A DNA stretch of 64,000 bases from Planctomycetaceae bacterium (GCA_024638965.1 JAHEJI010000002.1:1-64000); one strand, 5' to 3'; positions 49,373 to 60,678 are shown, counted from the stretch's first letter. Notes: generated by a model not told the origin, from the sequence alone. Made by a program: numbers and translations.

Positions 49373-50905
49373 ATGCGGTCATTCTTATTATTGGTAATTC
49401 TGTTCACGCTTCAACCAGAAGCGTGTCATACGTTTCCGGATGAACCGTCCGACTGGATTGAATTTCTTTCGGATCAGCCGAAACAGTTTTCGTACAACAT
49501 GGACTTGAACGGTAAGATAAATTTCCACCAGTATCCCAAACACGATGATACCGTGTACCCGATCATCGAGTTTTTTGATCACCCGACGATCGTAGCCGAA
49601 TTAGAACTCGATGAAGACGAAAAGACTGCTCTAAAAAAGGCTTTTGACTCTTGGCAAAAAGATTGGGAGCAAGACCTTGCACGGCTAACGGAAGACGCCC
49701 AACTTAACGACCGGGATAGTCGACGTGAACGGCTTGAAAAACTCGAAGACTTTCGAACCAAACTGAATAAGAAACTTCAGAAACGGCTGGACGCACTACT
49801 AAGTGAACGACAGCGAAACCGGCTGCAACAGATTCAAATTCGTTTTTTGATCCACCAACGCGGATTTTATCAACTTCTAAATCATCAGATTGTTCAAGAG
49901 TTGGTTGGAATCTCACCTCTTGATGCCGAACTGTTTGAACAGAAGCAAAGCGAGATTGCATTGGGTATTCTTCGGCAACGAATTGCTGAGATTACTTCCA
50001 AGGCAATCGCTATCTGGCTTGAAGATCTGCCGCCAGAGCAACGAGCAACCATTAAAGAGCGTTGGAAGCAAATGCTCTCGCCAGGCTTTGAAATGCAACA
50101 ACTAATGATCCAGCTGAATTCCAAGATCAAGCTCGCAGAATTCGATCCGAAGAACCCTTTTGACTTGACCTCGAATTGGCCGCAGTTTTATCACGATGTC
50201 GCTGGTAACTGTGTCTTTCGCCATGAAGAGTCAAAACGCAAAGACTTGAAGTCATTATACAAGCTTTATTGGATTCAACATCTGGTCCGTTCTGTACATT
50301 TCAAACGCGATAATGAACTCGTAGAGGAGCAGATCGAGATGTTTAAAGAACTAACTGAACAGTGGCAAGAATATGCGTCGGAAATCAACCATCAGATCGG
50401 TCAAAAACACAATGTCGTACCGAGGACATTAGGAACTGGGGAGCAGGTCCGCGTCGTTTACACGCTGAACGGCGGCTCACTACAAGAATTCGAGAACACA
50501 ATGGCAGAAGAGGCCCGAAACTTCTGCGAAAAATATTTCGAGGTGTTGCTGCCGCATCAAATGGACAATCTCAAGGACGTTGTCACCAACATCAACACAC
50601 GATCGCAGGGGCCACTTGCCGAGTTGCTCTGGGGAGACCTGGGAAGGGTCTTGGAATTGGAAGAGGACGAAAAAGAGGCTTTAAAAGAAAAAGCAGACGA
50701 GGCGCGAGAATTCTTGGAATCCGAGTCAAAACGGATTTACAACGAGTCGCTGGAGCAGTTGATCGAAACAGTTCCGGCAAATGACAGAGAAAAACTGCGG
50801 GTCGCACTTGGCCCGGCTTTTGAGAAAGCAGTCCCTAACATCCATTCATTTTCGGTTGCGCTCCTGGCGGATGATCCAAGCCGATCTGCCGATCATGATA
50901 AATGA
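49373..50905 (+). CDS. Secreted hypothetical protein
   Basis: Signal-peptide-like MRSFLLLVILFTLQPEACHT; charged helical protein. Confidence 0.7.
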   Translation: MRSFLLLVILFTLQPEACHTFPDEPSDWIEFLSDQPKQFSYNMDLNGKINFHQYPKHDDTVYPIIEFFDHPTIVAELELDEDEKTALKKAFDSWQKDWEQDLARLTEDAQLNDRDSRRERLEKLEDFRTKLNKKLQKRLDALLSERQRNRLQQIQIRFLIHQRGFYQLLNHQIVQELVGISPLDAELFEQKQSEIALGILRQRIAEITSKAIAIWLEDLPPEQRATIKERWKQMLSPGFEMQQLMIQLNSKIKLAEFDPKNPFDLTSNWPQFYHDVAGNCVFRHEESKRKDLKSLYKLYWIQHLVRSVHFKRDNELVEEQIEMFKELTEQWQEYASEINHQIGQKHNVVPRTLGTGEQVRVVYTLNGGSLQEFENTMAEEARNFCEKYFEVLLPHQMDNLKDVVTNINTRSQGPLAELLWGDLGRVLELEEDEKEALKEKADEAREFLESESKRIYNESLEQLIETVPANDREKLRVALGPAFEKAVPNIHSFSVALLADDPSRSADHDK

Positions 50906-50927
50906 AACGCGTTTAAGGGGATCAGCC

Positions 50928-51245
50928 ATGTTCAGCATTGCAAATAATATTTGGTTCGACATTGCTCTGCTTTGTGCATTATTCGGGATCGGCAATATCT
51001 TGATGGGGCATTTTGAAGAAGGCCCACCGAAATGGCGAAAGGTTCTAAAACTATTTGTCGCAACCGCCATCCTCGTCGTCTTGTGGACATTGTTTGGCCG
51101 ATTGGTTGTCTGGTCGTTTTTCGGATTACTCTTTTTGGTCGTTTTGTACATTCATTTAATCTGGCTACCCAAACAGGGCATTCACGGTTGGACTGGCGAA
51201 CCGAAAGACAAATATTATGAGTTGCGAGGGTGGAACAAGAAGTGA
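50928..51245 (+). CDS. Small membrane protein
   Basis: MFSIANNIWFDIALLCALFGIGNILMG..., two or three TM segments. Confidence 0.65.
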   Translation: MFSIANNIWFDIALLCALFGIGNILMGHFEEGPPKWRKVLKLFVATAILVVLWTLFGRLVVWSFFGLLFLVVLYIHLIWLPKQGIHGWTGEPKDKYYELRGWNKK

Positions 51246-51302
51246 ACAGACATCGACGATAGCGTGATTCTTTCGATGCGGCGAACCAACGTTTACGTCC
51301 AG

Positions 51303-52103
51303 CTACCGCAACGTGCGTCGCTCCCTTGCGGCCTTTTGCCGATACATCTCACTGAAGTATTGGTCTTCAGCCTCTTCGCGCGACAAATCAGGTTCCCGTA
51401 TCGATTTCAATATGACACGCCCCGATTGAAAGATAAAACCGACGACGTAGGCGAGCCAAACAAGACCACATGCGACAATCATCTTTTGCATGACTTCATA
51501 GCCGGTCGAATCGGCTCTGAGTAGGACGGCCAGCATAATGACGACCATCAGCAAACTCGCGGTTAAGTATCCGATGCCGACATAAGTGCTTCGGGACGCT
51601 CCGTAAAAAAACAGAATCGCCATATAAAACATCGGGAACAACCAAAATCCTAAAGCGATATGGTGGAGAATGAAAAACTTATCGAAAGGAGTCAGTCCGA
51701 GCCCCACCAGTCCCATCGCGGACAGAATACCGAATCCGGACGCCAATTTCATTGCGAAAGTATCGCGTGGATCGACAACAATCAAAGTCAGAAACAGAGG
51801 TATCAAACCGATCCCAAGAAAGATCAGCGAGAAATTGTACAGGTCGCTGTAATCGTGAGTACTGCGACCAAGGTCGCTGAGGAAATTACCCGCGAATGAA
51901 TATCCTTCCGGGAAGTGCGTCATGGCGATTGCACTTGCCCCGAGATACTGAATCACTCCGATAACGGCGAGGCCCAATGAAAGAATTAGCCAAAACCTGA
52001 AAACCGGCTTCGATGCATGGCTAAAGTTAAGCACAAGCTTGTCATCCCGCGAATTCATCCCGTCTATTCCTGTCGACTTCAAACATGCCTCGGTTGTCGA
52101 CAT
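51303..52103 (-). CDS. DUF998-like integral membrane protein
   Basis: AMTHFPEGYSFAGNFLSDLGRS; polytopic. Confidence 0.75.
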   Translation of the reverse strand: MSTTEACLKSTGIDGMNSRDDKLVLNFSHASKPVFRFWLILSLGLAVIGVIQYLGASAIAMTHFPEGYSFAGNFLSDLGRSTHDYSDLYNFSLIFLGIGLIPLFLTLIVVDPRDTFAMKLASGFGILSAMGLVGLGLTPFDKFFILHHIALGFWLFPMFYMAILFFYGASRSTYVGIGYLTASLLMVVIMLAVLLRADSTGYEVMQKMIVACGLVWLAYVVGFIFQSGRVILKSIREPDLSREEAEDQYFSEMYRQKAARERRTLR

Positions 52104-52257
52104 TAATTTTGATGTAGAACGGGCGGCTCGTCAAAGGGAAGAACGGCTATCGGGTTTGCGTTTCGACTTGGAGAAATCGGCTTCCGCCTTCCAATGACGA
52201 TTGGGCGATGAGCGGAACTGTAATCAGCGACTGCGCAGCCTTCGAAATCCAGTCATT

Positions 52258-54264
52258 TTACACTGCAATCTCAAGAACGAAACTTGCACCGTCGTCGCAG
52301 TCTTCATGATAAAGCCGTCCTCCTAACGACGCGGCCATGCGACAGCAGAGAGCCAGTCCCAATCCGACGCCTTCAGCTGTGTTCGCGGCGTCTTGATCCG
52401 ATTTGCAGAACGGTTGGAACATTCGTTTCTTGTACTTTGTAGCGACGCCCGGTCCATAATCTCGCACGCTGAATTGAAGCACCCTGCCTCGTCGTCGGCA
52501 GGAGATCTCGATTTGGTTGTTTGAAGAAGGCAGCGCGTACTTACAGGCGTTATCGACCAGGTTAAAAAGGACCTGTTCAATCGTTGATGGTTGTGTTTTG
52601 AACTGCAGATTTGAGATTGAGTCGTCGATGTCGATCGAAAGTTTCATTTCCGCCTGGTTAGCCCGCTCGACCAATCTGGAAGAGAATCGGTCGAACAAGT
52701 CTTCGATCATCAACGTCTCATTGCTGCCGCTGGTTGCACCTCGTTCGAGCCTGGCAAACTGCAAAACGTTCTCGACAAGATGCGTCAATCGATCGGCCTG
52801 CACTTTCAAGGTATTAGCATATTCCTGCTGTTTATCATCCGGAACCATTTTTTCGGCCAGCATTTCGGCGTACATGCGAAAGGTCGTTAACGGCGTTCGC
52901 AGTTCATGGGTTACCGCCGACACAAAGGTGGCCCTTCTTTCGCTGAGCCTCATGACTCCGTGCAATAATAATGCAGACGCGAGAGCGGCGAGGCCTAAGC
53001 CACACCATGCGACCAACAAGGACATTTTCAATCCCGAGGTGGATTTGAAACTGTCGCCAGATTCGATCGCCAGGGTTGAAAGAATTTTGGAGCTGTCGAC
53101 CACCAGTTGAACGGGAATGGTCGTCAAGGCCGTGCCAAGGATCAATTCGTTGTTCTCTTTGACGGGTTGAAACTCGATTTGAGTTAAGAGGTCGGCAACC
53201 TCGGCCTTGAGTGATTTTTGAATCGCCTCCCAATCAAGCCAGCAGCATTGAATGATGGGTTTTTCTTTGCCGTCAACGCGCCGGGCAAGGATCAAATGAT
53301 TATCCACCCACATCGGTTGCATGACGCCTTCCCGAATGATACCCGGTTTAACAGAAAGATTCAGGTTCGAAAGTGTTTGCGGATCGAAATTACCCAAGGC
53401 CATTTGATTGTCATAGGTGTTGTTCATCGCCCACTGTTGCCCGGCAAACACTTTGGTCGAATCGCGCCGACGATTGAATTCTGCGTAGTCTCGATCTTCG
53501 CTGCGAATTTGTTGTAACTGGCTCTTGTTGGGTAGGGGGATTCGTTTTTTTTGTTGTTTCGACAAATCCCTGTCGACTTGACTGTCGTTGATCTGTTTTC
53601 TCATTTTTTCGACTGCCGGTACGTTGTAAACGCTTAGCTCGGATTGGGCGCCCTGTTGAGCCTCGGGGTTGATGGCGATTTGCGGGAGCATTACTTGCGG
53701 GCATTTTGCGAGCATCGCCTCGTAACTACAAAACTGAGCGACTTCTTGCAGTTTGATCGAGTTTGCATCAAGCGAGGCTTGCGTGATGCCACAACAGGTT
53801 ATTGCCAGCTGGCAGCGTTCGCCGGTTGGACGTTGTGGGGAAGTAATCTTGTTATCAGGTCCGATTTGAAAATGTAAAGCCACGAATTCGGGAGGCTGAA
53901 ACAACAGCGGCGAAGGAACTTCCGTAAGTCCCTCGTCGATTTGTTGAGTCGGATCGATCACGGGATTGGTGAATTGATAAAACGAATCGTAAAGATAATG
54001 TGGCCGCGCAGCTTCCTGTGCAACAAGAGGCAACAGCTTCAGATCCATACGATAAAGTGCACTGCTGATCCGTTCCTGAAGCTCGGCCTCCTGGCGCGCA
54101 ATTTCCGTTTCAACTCGGTCGGTTTCCCGCAGCGAGTCGATCTGCATGGTCTTCCAGCTCAACCACGTCATGGCCGGGATCACGGCGGCGAGGCAGATCA
54201 TAAAAACCAGCCAGATTTGCCAGGGTCTTCTCATGATCCCGATCCATTTTCGCCAGCGGTCCAC
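52258..54264 (-). CDS. Membrane sensor histidine kinase
   Basis: AVTHELRTPLTTFRMYAEML, HATPase GVGLGLALCCRMAASLGG. Confidence 0.93.
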   Translation of the reverse strand: MDRWRKWIGIMRRPWQIWLVFMICLAAVIPAMTWLSWKTMQIDSLRETDRVETEIARQEAELQERISSALYRMDLKLLPLVAQEAARPHYLYDSFYQFTNPVIDPTQQIDEGLTEVPSPLLFQPPEFVALHFQIGPDNKITSPQRPTGERCQLAITCCGITQASLDANSIKLQEVAQFCSYEAMLAKCPQVMLPQIAINPEAQQGAQSELSVYNVPAVEKMRKQINDSQVDRDLSKQQKKRIPLPNKSQLQQIRSEDRDYAEFNRRRDSTKVFAGQQWAMNNTYDNQMALGNFDPQTLSNLNLSVKPGIIREGVMQPMWVDNHLILARRVDGKEKPIIQCCWLDWEAIQKSLKAEVADLLTQIEFQPVKENNELILGTALTTIPVQLVVDSSKILSTLAIESGDSFKSTSGLKMSLLVAWCGLGLAALASALLLHGVMRLSERRATFVSAVTHELRTPLTTFRMYAEMLAEKMVPDDKQQEYANTLKVQADRLTHLVENVLQFARLERGATSGSNETLMIEDLFDRFSSRLVERANQAEMKLSIDIDDSISNLQFKTQPSTIEQVLFNLVDNACKYALPSSNNQIEISCRRRGRVLQFSVRDYGPGVATKYKKRMFQPFCKSDQDAANTAEGVGLGLALCCRMAASLGGRLYHEDCDDGASFVLEIAV

Positions 54265-54944
54265 ATGTAACCCTTGCCGCGGACGGTTAACAGAAGGTTT
54301 GGTTTCTCTTTGTTGTCACGAAGCTTTTCACGCAGTCGGGCAATGTGCATGTCGATTGTGCGAGTCGTGATTCCTTTCGGGCTCAAACGCCAAACGCTTG
54401 ACAGCAGTTCGTCCCGAGAAATGGCTCGGCCACGGTTGGAGATCAGGTAACCCAGTAAATCTGCTTCTTTCTCGGAAAGCTCGGCTCTGGTTTCGTCGGT
54501 GTATCTTAGTTCGCGTCTTTCGAAATCAATCGTTCCATATTCGAAATTTGTCTGACCGATGTTGGTGGGACGCTCGGGCGAACGGCGGAGGACAGCTTCG
54601 ACACGAGCCATGAGTTCTTTGATACTAAACGGCTTAACGACGTAGTCATCGGCGCCGTCTTTGAGACCTTGAACTCGATCGGTTTCGTCGCCTTTGGCCG
54701 TCAGGATGATCACCGGTTGAGTAGGACGAATTTTGCGCAGCCGGCGAAGAATCTCAAGGCCGGGAATTCCAGGCAATGCGAGGTCTAGCAGCAACAGGTC
54801 ATATTCCGACTCCGTCGCCTTGTTCATGCCGTCGTTGCCGTCCGCCGATTCAAGAACGCGATAACCATTGAATTCCAATGCGTCCACGATACCCCGTCGG
54901 ATGGCCGGGTCGTCTTCGATGGTTAGAATCGCAGATCTGTTCAT
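54231..54944 (-). CDS. OmpR-family response regulator
   Basis: REC plus winged-helix domain; overlaps the kinase start. Confidence 0.95.
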   Translation of the reverse strand: MNRSAILTIEDDPAIRRGIVDALEFNGYRVLESADGNDGMNKATESEYDLLLLDLALPGIPGLEILRRLRKIRPTQPVIILTAKGDETDRVQGLKDGADDYVVKPFSIKELMARVEAVLRRSPERPTNIGQTNFEYGTIDFERRELRYTDETRAELSEKEADLLGYLISNRGRAISRDELLSSVWRLSPKGITTRTIDMHIARLREKLRDNKEKPNLLLTVRGKGYMWTAGENGSGS

Positions 54945-55269
54945 GGTTGTTTTCTTTCAGTTAGCTTAGCCCATCTCTCAATTGTAGCCGGCTCAATACG
55001 GAATGCGGAATGCAGAATCTGAAATCTAAAAACTGAAATTTGTCACAAATTGCCCTTACTCTGCCGGATCAAGAGGGACAGCAAGATCGGTTCTTCCTCT
55101 TCATTGCCTCGCCGCCAAAAACTCGCGGCATCGAATTGAGGTGCCAACATCTCGTATTACTCTTCTTCGGGCTCCTGTTTTTCGGTTACTTCTTTCACAC
55201 GCCTTTGACGAGAACTTTCTCATCGCCCACGGTGATTAGAATGTCTCCGTCGTATCGTCGAAGGTCGCT

Positions 55270-56601
55270 TTGATTATTCTACGAGCCCTAACAGTCGTTG
55301 TTCGTAACGGGTCTGTAACGTCGTATTTGTCGGTTTTTTACGTGTCAATTCACCTATTGGCGAGAAAAGCAGGCTTCTCTAAAATTTGCCAGCCAAAAAT
55401 CGAATCGAAACTAGATCAGGAAGGCGAGCGCAGGGTGTCAACGACTGGAACTGACAATTCGAATCGAGAGCAGTCTGTCCTTCCGGTACGGGCATATATC
55501 CGACGCCGCGATAGCCTAGGCGCCAGAGGGGAACGGATGTCTCGTCGCGCTCGGCGGCGCCTGCTGGACATTAGCCAAACCTATTGGGCTGTCGAACAGG
55601 ACGACGATTTCACCGACGAAGAACGAAAGCATCGTTGGGAGCTGTTGCGAAAGTATGGCGATTTCACGATGGCCTACTCGACTTTCGTGCAACCCCTTTT
55701 GAAGTATCACGAACAAAATTCTCTCGAGGGCTTCATCGGTTATCGACAACGATGGGGCATGACGTTTGCGCTGGGTGATCCAGTGGTCGCAGATGAAGAC
55801 AAATTGGAGTTAATCAAATCCTTTTGTGACCAGAATCGAGGTGTCACGTTTTGCCAGATTTCCGAGTCAACCGCAGAAATCCTGCATGGCTTGGGGTTCT
55901 ACGTTAACGAAATGGGCGTCGACACGGTGCTTGACCTGGCGACTTACGATTTCGCGGGCAAAGAAAAAGAGTGGTTGCGTTATGCCGAAAACTGGAGCAA
56001 ACGACGAGGCTACGAAATAAAAGAATGCGGGTTCGGTGAAGTGACCGCAGACGAAATCGAAGCGGTTTCCGAGGCTTGGAGAAAGACGCGTACGGTGAAG
56101 CGAAAAGAAGTCCGGTTTTTGAATCGGCCGATTGTTGTCGCGAATCCAGAGCCAGAAGTGCGTAAGTTCTACTTTTTTGACGCTGACAAAAAGATGTTGG
56201 CCTTCGTTTTTCTGGATCCCATTTATCGTAACGGCAAAATTATCGGATATGTGACGGCCTTTAAAAGGCGACATCCGGATGCTCCACAGTACGCCGAACA
56301 GGCAATCATGAAAACCATCATTGAAAAACTGAAGGCCGAAGGAGTTGAAGTACTTAAACTTGGTCTTTCGCCGGCTGCGTGGATGGGAGATCATCGTTTC
56401 AAAGCAAATTGGTTTACCTCACAGCTTTTCAGAACAGCCTTTCGTTCCAGGATAATGAATTACTACTTTTACAACCTGATTGGACACGCCAATTACAAAC
56501 GCCGTTTCCGAGGACGCGAGGAGAAAACCTATTTTGCTTCTGCATCACGATTCAATTCATTCCGGTTAATGGCGCTGATCGGTCTTTGCGGGGCCGCCTG
56601 A
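55270..56601 (+). CDS. DUF2156 / phosphatidylglycerol lysyltransferase-like GNAT protein
   Basis: GFIGYRQRWGMTFALGDPVVADEDKLELIKSF...; start uncertain (55429-55540 region possible). Confidence 0.8.
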   Translation: MIILRALTVVVRNGSVTSYLSVFYVSIHLLARKAGFSKICQPKIESKLDQEGERRVSTTGTDNSNREQSVLPVRAYIRRRDSLGARGERMSRRARRRLLDISQTYWAVEQDDDFTDEERKHRWELLRKYGDFTMAYSTFVQPLLKYHEQNSLEGFIGYRQRWGMTFALGDPVVADEDKLELIKSFCDQNRGVTFCQISESTAEILHGLGFYVNEMGVDTVLDLATYDFAGKEKEWLRYAENWSKRRGYEIKECGFGEVTADEIEAVSEAWRKTRTVKRKEVRFLNRPIVVANPEPEVRKFYFFDADKKMLAFVFLDPIYRNGKIIGYVTAFKRRHPDAPQYAEQAIMKTIIEKLKAEGVEVLKLGLSPAAWMGDHRFKANWFTSQLFRTAFRSRIMNYYFYNLIGHANYKRRFRGREEKTYFASASRFNSFRLMALIGLCGAA

Positions 56602-56783
56602 ACGAGTCAATTGATACGGAGTCGAGCCTATTTACGATTCCCGGTTTTCAGTCCGATTGTCAACTGCACTCGAGCATTCCAAAAAACTCATGGGATCCAG
56701 GTAACGACCTGATATGCCAGTGATCATTCACACCGTGACCAATATTTTTAATACGTTCACCTCTATTTAGCCTTTACTGAGCA

Positions 56784-57443
56784 ATGAATTCAACACGCAA
56801 CTTCCAAGCGATGATCGAGCAACGAGTCCCCGGCGATCAGCGTAAAGTCGTTATCGGCTGGGAAAAGGATCTTCAAGACCATTTTGAGAAAATCAAGCCA
56901 GAGTTTTGCGGTTTGCCGATGCTGTGTTTTCACCTGGCAAAAACGATTGTTCTCATTCGACGCAATGTAGATTTGGAAAAACATGTCGAGGAGTTCTTCG
57001 CGATCATTGACAACCACATCGACGTGGTTTGTGATCATCTCTCCACCCGATGGTTGATCGCGATCTGTGATACGATTGTTGATTACGGTTCACGTTTGCA
57101 AAGTGCCTCTGCACTTTCTGTTGTTGTCCTGGTTAACTCGATCAAACTGGCGGAATCTGAACGGCTGTTGGAGCAGCGTTGTTCGACAGATGCCGACTAT
57201 GCCGGCTACATCGAAAACTGGCCTCATGAGTTGTGGGATGGCGTAACAAGTTATCAAATCCTGTCCGGAGACATGCCTCGAAATCTGGTTAAGCGAATTG
57301 AGACGTCATTGAAGCACACGCCAACCGTCGCAAGAATTTTCGCTGTGATCAAAACAAAATTGAGGCACGAAGAAAACGTGTTTTCAAGGCTGGCAAGCAT
57401 TAATCAAACTGGTTTTTGGGAAAAACAAAACACGGAAGAGTAA
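56784..57443 (+). CDS. Hypothetical protein
   Basis: 219 aa ORF. Confidence 0.65.
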   Translation: MNSTRNFQAMIEQRVPGDQRKVVIGWEKDLQDHFEKIKPEFCGLPMLCFHLAKTIVLIRRNVDLEKHVEEFFAIIDNHIDVVCDHLSTRWLIAICDTIVDYGSRLQSASALSVVVLVNSIKLAESERLLEQRCSTDADYAGYIENWPHELWDGVTSYQILSGDMPRNLVKRIETSLKHTPTVARIFAVIKTKLRHEENVFSRLASINQTGFWEKQNTEE

Positions 57444-57549
57444 GACTGACTTTTGCTGTTTTCCCGGAATTTTTCGCACAGGTACTCGCAATCTTCTTCG
57501 GGTTTTGTTTAGAATTCGCAAACGAAAGTACTTTACGATTGCGAGGCAA

Positions 57550-58194
57550 ATGATGGTCCCTTTCATTATTTTTGGTACACGTGGTGTTACTTTTAAAAAG
57601 GAAAGCGGTCAGTTTCATTGCCCCAACTGCGGCGGCGGAAGCGACTACGTTCACAAGAATGTCCGCCGATTTTTCACTCTCTACTTCATACCGGTGATTC
57701 CGCTCGATAGCCTCGGCGAATATGTCGAATGCCATGCCTGCCAGGGTACTTATCATGTCGACATTCTGGAATACGATCCGGCCGCCAGCGGAGTCCAGGT
57801 CGAAGCTCTGTTCATGGTCGCAATGAAGCAAGTCATGATTGCGATGTTGCTGGCCGATGGCGTGATTGACGATGACGAGGTGAAGGAACTGAAAGCCACG
57901 TTTGAAGATTTGGCGGGTGTCTCAGTGACCGAACAGGATCTTCGCGAAGAGATTGCCGCCATCCAAAACGAAGGCTCTGGAGCTATTGAGATGGTTCAAC
58001 ATCTTGCTGCTGGCCTTAACGATAAGGGGAAGGAGATGGTCATTACGGCTGCCTACCAGATTGCCGCAGCCGATGGACACGTCGATCCGTCCGAGCAGCA
58101 ACTACTCGAGGAAATTGCCGTTGCACTTGAACTCTCACAGGCACATTTTCTCGGAATCATGTCGGAGTTACAGACGACCGGAATCTCGAACTGA
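57550..58194 (+). CDS. Zinc-ribbon plus TerB-like domain protein
   Basis: FHCPNCGGGSDY...VECHACQGTY plus helical LADGVIDDDEVKEL / IAAADGHVDPSEQQLL. Confidence 0.8.
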   Translation: MMVPFIIFGTRGVTFKKESGQFHCPNCGGGSDYVHKNVRRFFTLYFIPVIPLDSLGEYVECHACQGTYHVDILEYDPAASGVQVEALFMVAMKQVMIAMLLADGVIDDDEVKELKATFEDLAGVSVTEQDLREEIAAIQNEGSGAIEMVQHLAAGLNDKGKEMVITAAYQIAAADGHVDPSEQQLLEEIAVALELSQAHFLGIMSELQTTGISN

Positions 58195-58205
58195 GAACAG
58201 ACAGA

Positions 58206-58616
58206 TTACGCTGCGTCGGCTTGGTCATGGTCTCGCGCCGCGATCTGGAGCGATTTGATTTCAGCGCAAACCGTTTTCAACTCAACAGGCTTCGCAAAGT
58301 ATAGATCGAAACCTGCTTCAAAAGACTGTCGTCGCGACGGCACTCCTCCACGGCCGGTCAACGCAACGAGAATCGATCTTTTCTTGGTCGACGAATTCTC
58401 GATTTGCCGAATTTGCGACGCAACTTGATATCCGTTGATATCTGGCAGTCCGATATCAATGATGGCAATGCCAGGTAAACAATCGTTGGCCTTCGCAACC
58501 GCCGACTTGCCGTCGGGGCATTCGGTGACAACATAACCTTGTGCGGTCAAAATCATTCGAAACACTTCTCGAACATCATTCTGGTCTTCAACCAATAGCA
58601 GCTTGTTCGAATCCAT
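58206..58616 (-). CDS. Single-domain response regulator (CheY-like)
   Basis: LLVEDQNDVREVFRMIL, IIDIGLPDINGYQVA. Confidence 0.93.
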   Translation of the reverse strand: MDSNKLLLVEDQNDVREVFRMILTAQGYVVTECPDGKSAVAKANDCLPGIAIIDIGLPDINGYQVASQIRQIENSSTKKRSILVALTGRGGVPSRRQSFEAGFDLYFAKPVELKTVCAEIKSLQIAARDHDQADAA

Positions 58617-58820
58617 GAATCCCGTCTCTCCAAGACTGGCAGAATTGTGAATAGATCCGGCACTTTATTCAATCCGGAGATGAGAGCCTATGGCAAATTA
58701 TTACCGATGCTTGCAAAAACAGAGCCGCTTTCGGATTCTCCCCAAGTGTAATCGATTAGACAGCTGGCTGGGTAAGCATTTAGAATGCACCTGGCAACAA
58801 TACCAATTGACGAGGAAAAG

Positions 58821-59390
58821 ATGGCAAAGTCACCAGAAGAAATGGCAGCAGCGATGGTTGCCAACCTGAAAGAGAAGACCGGCAAATCCCTGGATCAATG
58901 GTTGAAAATTACTGGAAAAGCCAAACTGGAAAAACATGGACAGATCGTAAAGATGCTGAAGGCCGATCATGGCGTAACCCATGGGTTTGCGAATCTGATC
59001 GCCCATCACACACTTGCAAGCGATACCGTTACCGGAAACAAGGATGACAACCAACTCGTTGATGCACAATATTCGGGAGAAAAAGAATCGCTTCGACCGA
59101 TTTATGACGCCCTGATTGCCATGGTTAAAAAGCTGGGAAGCGACGTTGAAATCTCACCCAAGAAGGCCTATGTCAGTCTCCGGCGCAACAAACAGTTTGG
59201 GTTGATTCAGCCCTCGACAAAAACGCGGGTCGACGTTGGCATTAACATCAAGGGCGAAAAACCGGCGGGTCGCCTTGAGGCGAGTGGTAGTTTCAACAGC
59301 ATGGTTTCACACCGTGTCCGCATCGAAAACAAAAAAGAAGTCAACGCGGAACTCAAAAAGTGGCTAAAAAAAGCGTATGACGCCTCTTAA
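58821..59390 (+). CDS. DUF4287/DUF5655-like protein
   Basis: TGKSLDQWLKITGKAKLEKHGQIVKMLKADHGVTHGFANLIAH and C-terminal transporter-associated-like domain. Confidence 0.75.
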   Translation: MAKSPEEMAAAMVANLKEKTGKSLDQWLKITGKAKLEKHGQIVKMLKADHGVTHGFANLIAHHTLASDTVTGNKDDNQLVDAQYSGEKESLRPIYDALIAMVKKLGSDVEISPKKAYVSLRRNKQFGLIQPSTKTRVDVGINIKGEKPAGRLEASGSFNSMVSHRVRIENKKEVNAELKKWLKKAYDAS

Positions 59391-60342
59391 GAAACGGCCA
59401 AACCATCCTGATGGAAAACCAAATTGGATTTCACGACTGGGCCGGATCGTCTTGTGGATCGTGGCGGTTTTTGGCTCTCTGATCTCATTCCCAAATGTTT
59501 TTCCATGGGTTTTGTTCGGTTGGCTGGCTTATTATTGCTATTTGTCGTTTCGTCAACGGACTAGCTGGCTTCCACTCGCCATCTGTCTGGCGTTGATCGC
59601 GATAAAACTCCCTGAACCGACCCTTTGGCTATTTCTGTTTGCGATCGTGTTGATCCTTCAACTTTGGAATCCAAATTTCGTGGTACAGACCCGGACCGTG
59701 TTACCCTGGATTTGTTGGGCTGTTTATGCGACATCGTTTTGGTGGGGGAAAGAAACAAGTTTTCAAACCAAAGTTGAATCCGGCAGGCCGGTCGTTTGCC
59801 TGGGCGATAGTTTGACGGACTATGGTTATCCACAGGAACTTGAAAAACTCATTTCGGCGCCGGTAAGAGATTTTGGATTCAACGGATACACGACGAGCGA
59901 TGCGGTCAAACTGTTACCTGAGATTATTGCGCTAAATCCGCAAGCCGTGATCATCGAATTGGGAGGTCATGACTACAACAAGGATCACAAACCCAGGTTA
60001 GCAACTCTCCAAAACCTTGAGCATATTATCGACGAATGCCAAAAATCCGGGGCACGAATCGTGCTTGTTGAAATCCCACGCGGCTTTATCGTGGACCCGT
60101 ACTATGGGCTCGAACGTCAATTAGCTCGTCAAAAGGACCTACAACTGATTCCCGATTCGATGATTCGAAACATCGTCTTTTGGAGCCCAATCATACCGCC
60201 TGGCAGCTGGGTCGATGCCTCTTGGCGAAACAGCGATGATGGTCTTCATCCCAACAGTCGTGGCAACAAAATGATGGCCCAGCATGTTGCGACCGCATTG
60301 GCCGATGTCTTCGGAGACGAAATTCTAACAAACGATGAGTGA
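59377..60342 (+). CDS. SGNH/GDSL esterase with N-terminal TM segments
   Basis: VVCLGDSLTDYGYPQ, ELGGHDYN, DGLHPNSRGN. Confidence 0.88.
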   Translation: MTPLKKRPNHPDGKPNWISRLGRIVLWIVAVFGSLISFPNVFPWVLFGWLAYYCYLSFRQRTSWLPLAICLALIAIKLPEPTLWLFLFAIVLILQLWNPNFVVQTRTVLPWICWAVYATSFWWGKETSFQTKVESGRPVVCLGDSLTDYGYPQELEKLISAPVRDFGFNGYTTSDAVKLLPEIIALNPQAVIIELGGHDYNKDHKPRLATLQNLEHIIDECQKSGARIVLVEIPRGFIVDPYYGLERQLARQKDLQLIPDSMIRNIVFWSPIIPPGSWVDASWRNSDDGLHPNSRGNKMMAQHVATALADVFGDEILTNDE

Positions 60343-60628
60343 ATTGATCGGCGTTAAACCATGTCAACTTTGCGGACGATCCCTAAAGCGCGGAACGACC
60401 GAACACCACTTGATACCGCGAACCTGTCACAAAAATCGCTGGTTTCAAAAAAACTTTACGCGCGAAAGAATGAGCCAAACCATTGACGCTTGTCGTGATT
60501 GCCATGGCGCAATCCACCGCTTGATTCCCTGCGAAAAAGAAATTGGTCGATGCTACAACACGATTAACACCTTGTTGGGACATCCTGAAATTGCCAAATT
60601 CGTCGACTGGGTCCGGCGGCAAAAATAG
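60335..60628 (+). CDS. Small HNH-like protein
   Basis: CQLCGRSLKRGTTEHHLIPRTCH...CRDCHGAIHRL. Confidence 0.75.
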   Translation: MSELIGVKPCQLCGRSLKRGTTEHHLIPRTCHKNRWFQKNFTRERMSQTIDACRDCHGAIHRLIPCEKEIGRCYNTINTLLGHPEIAKFVDWVRRQK

Positions 60629-60678
60629 TTAGCGCCCTCCTTTTAAGTTAGAGATTGCTTTGGGTACAATCCGCGATC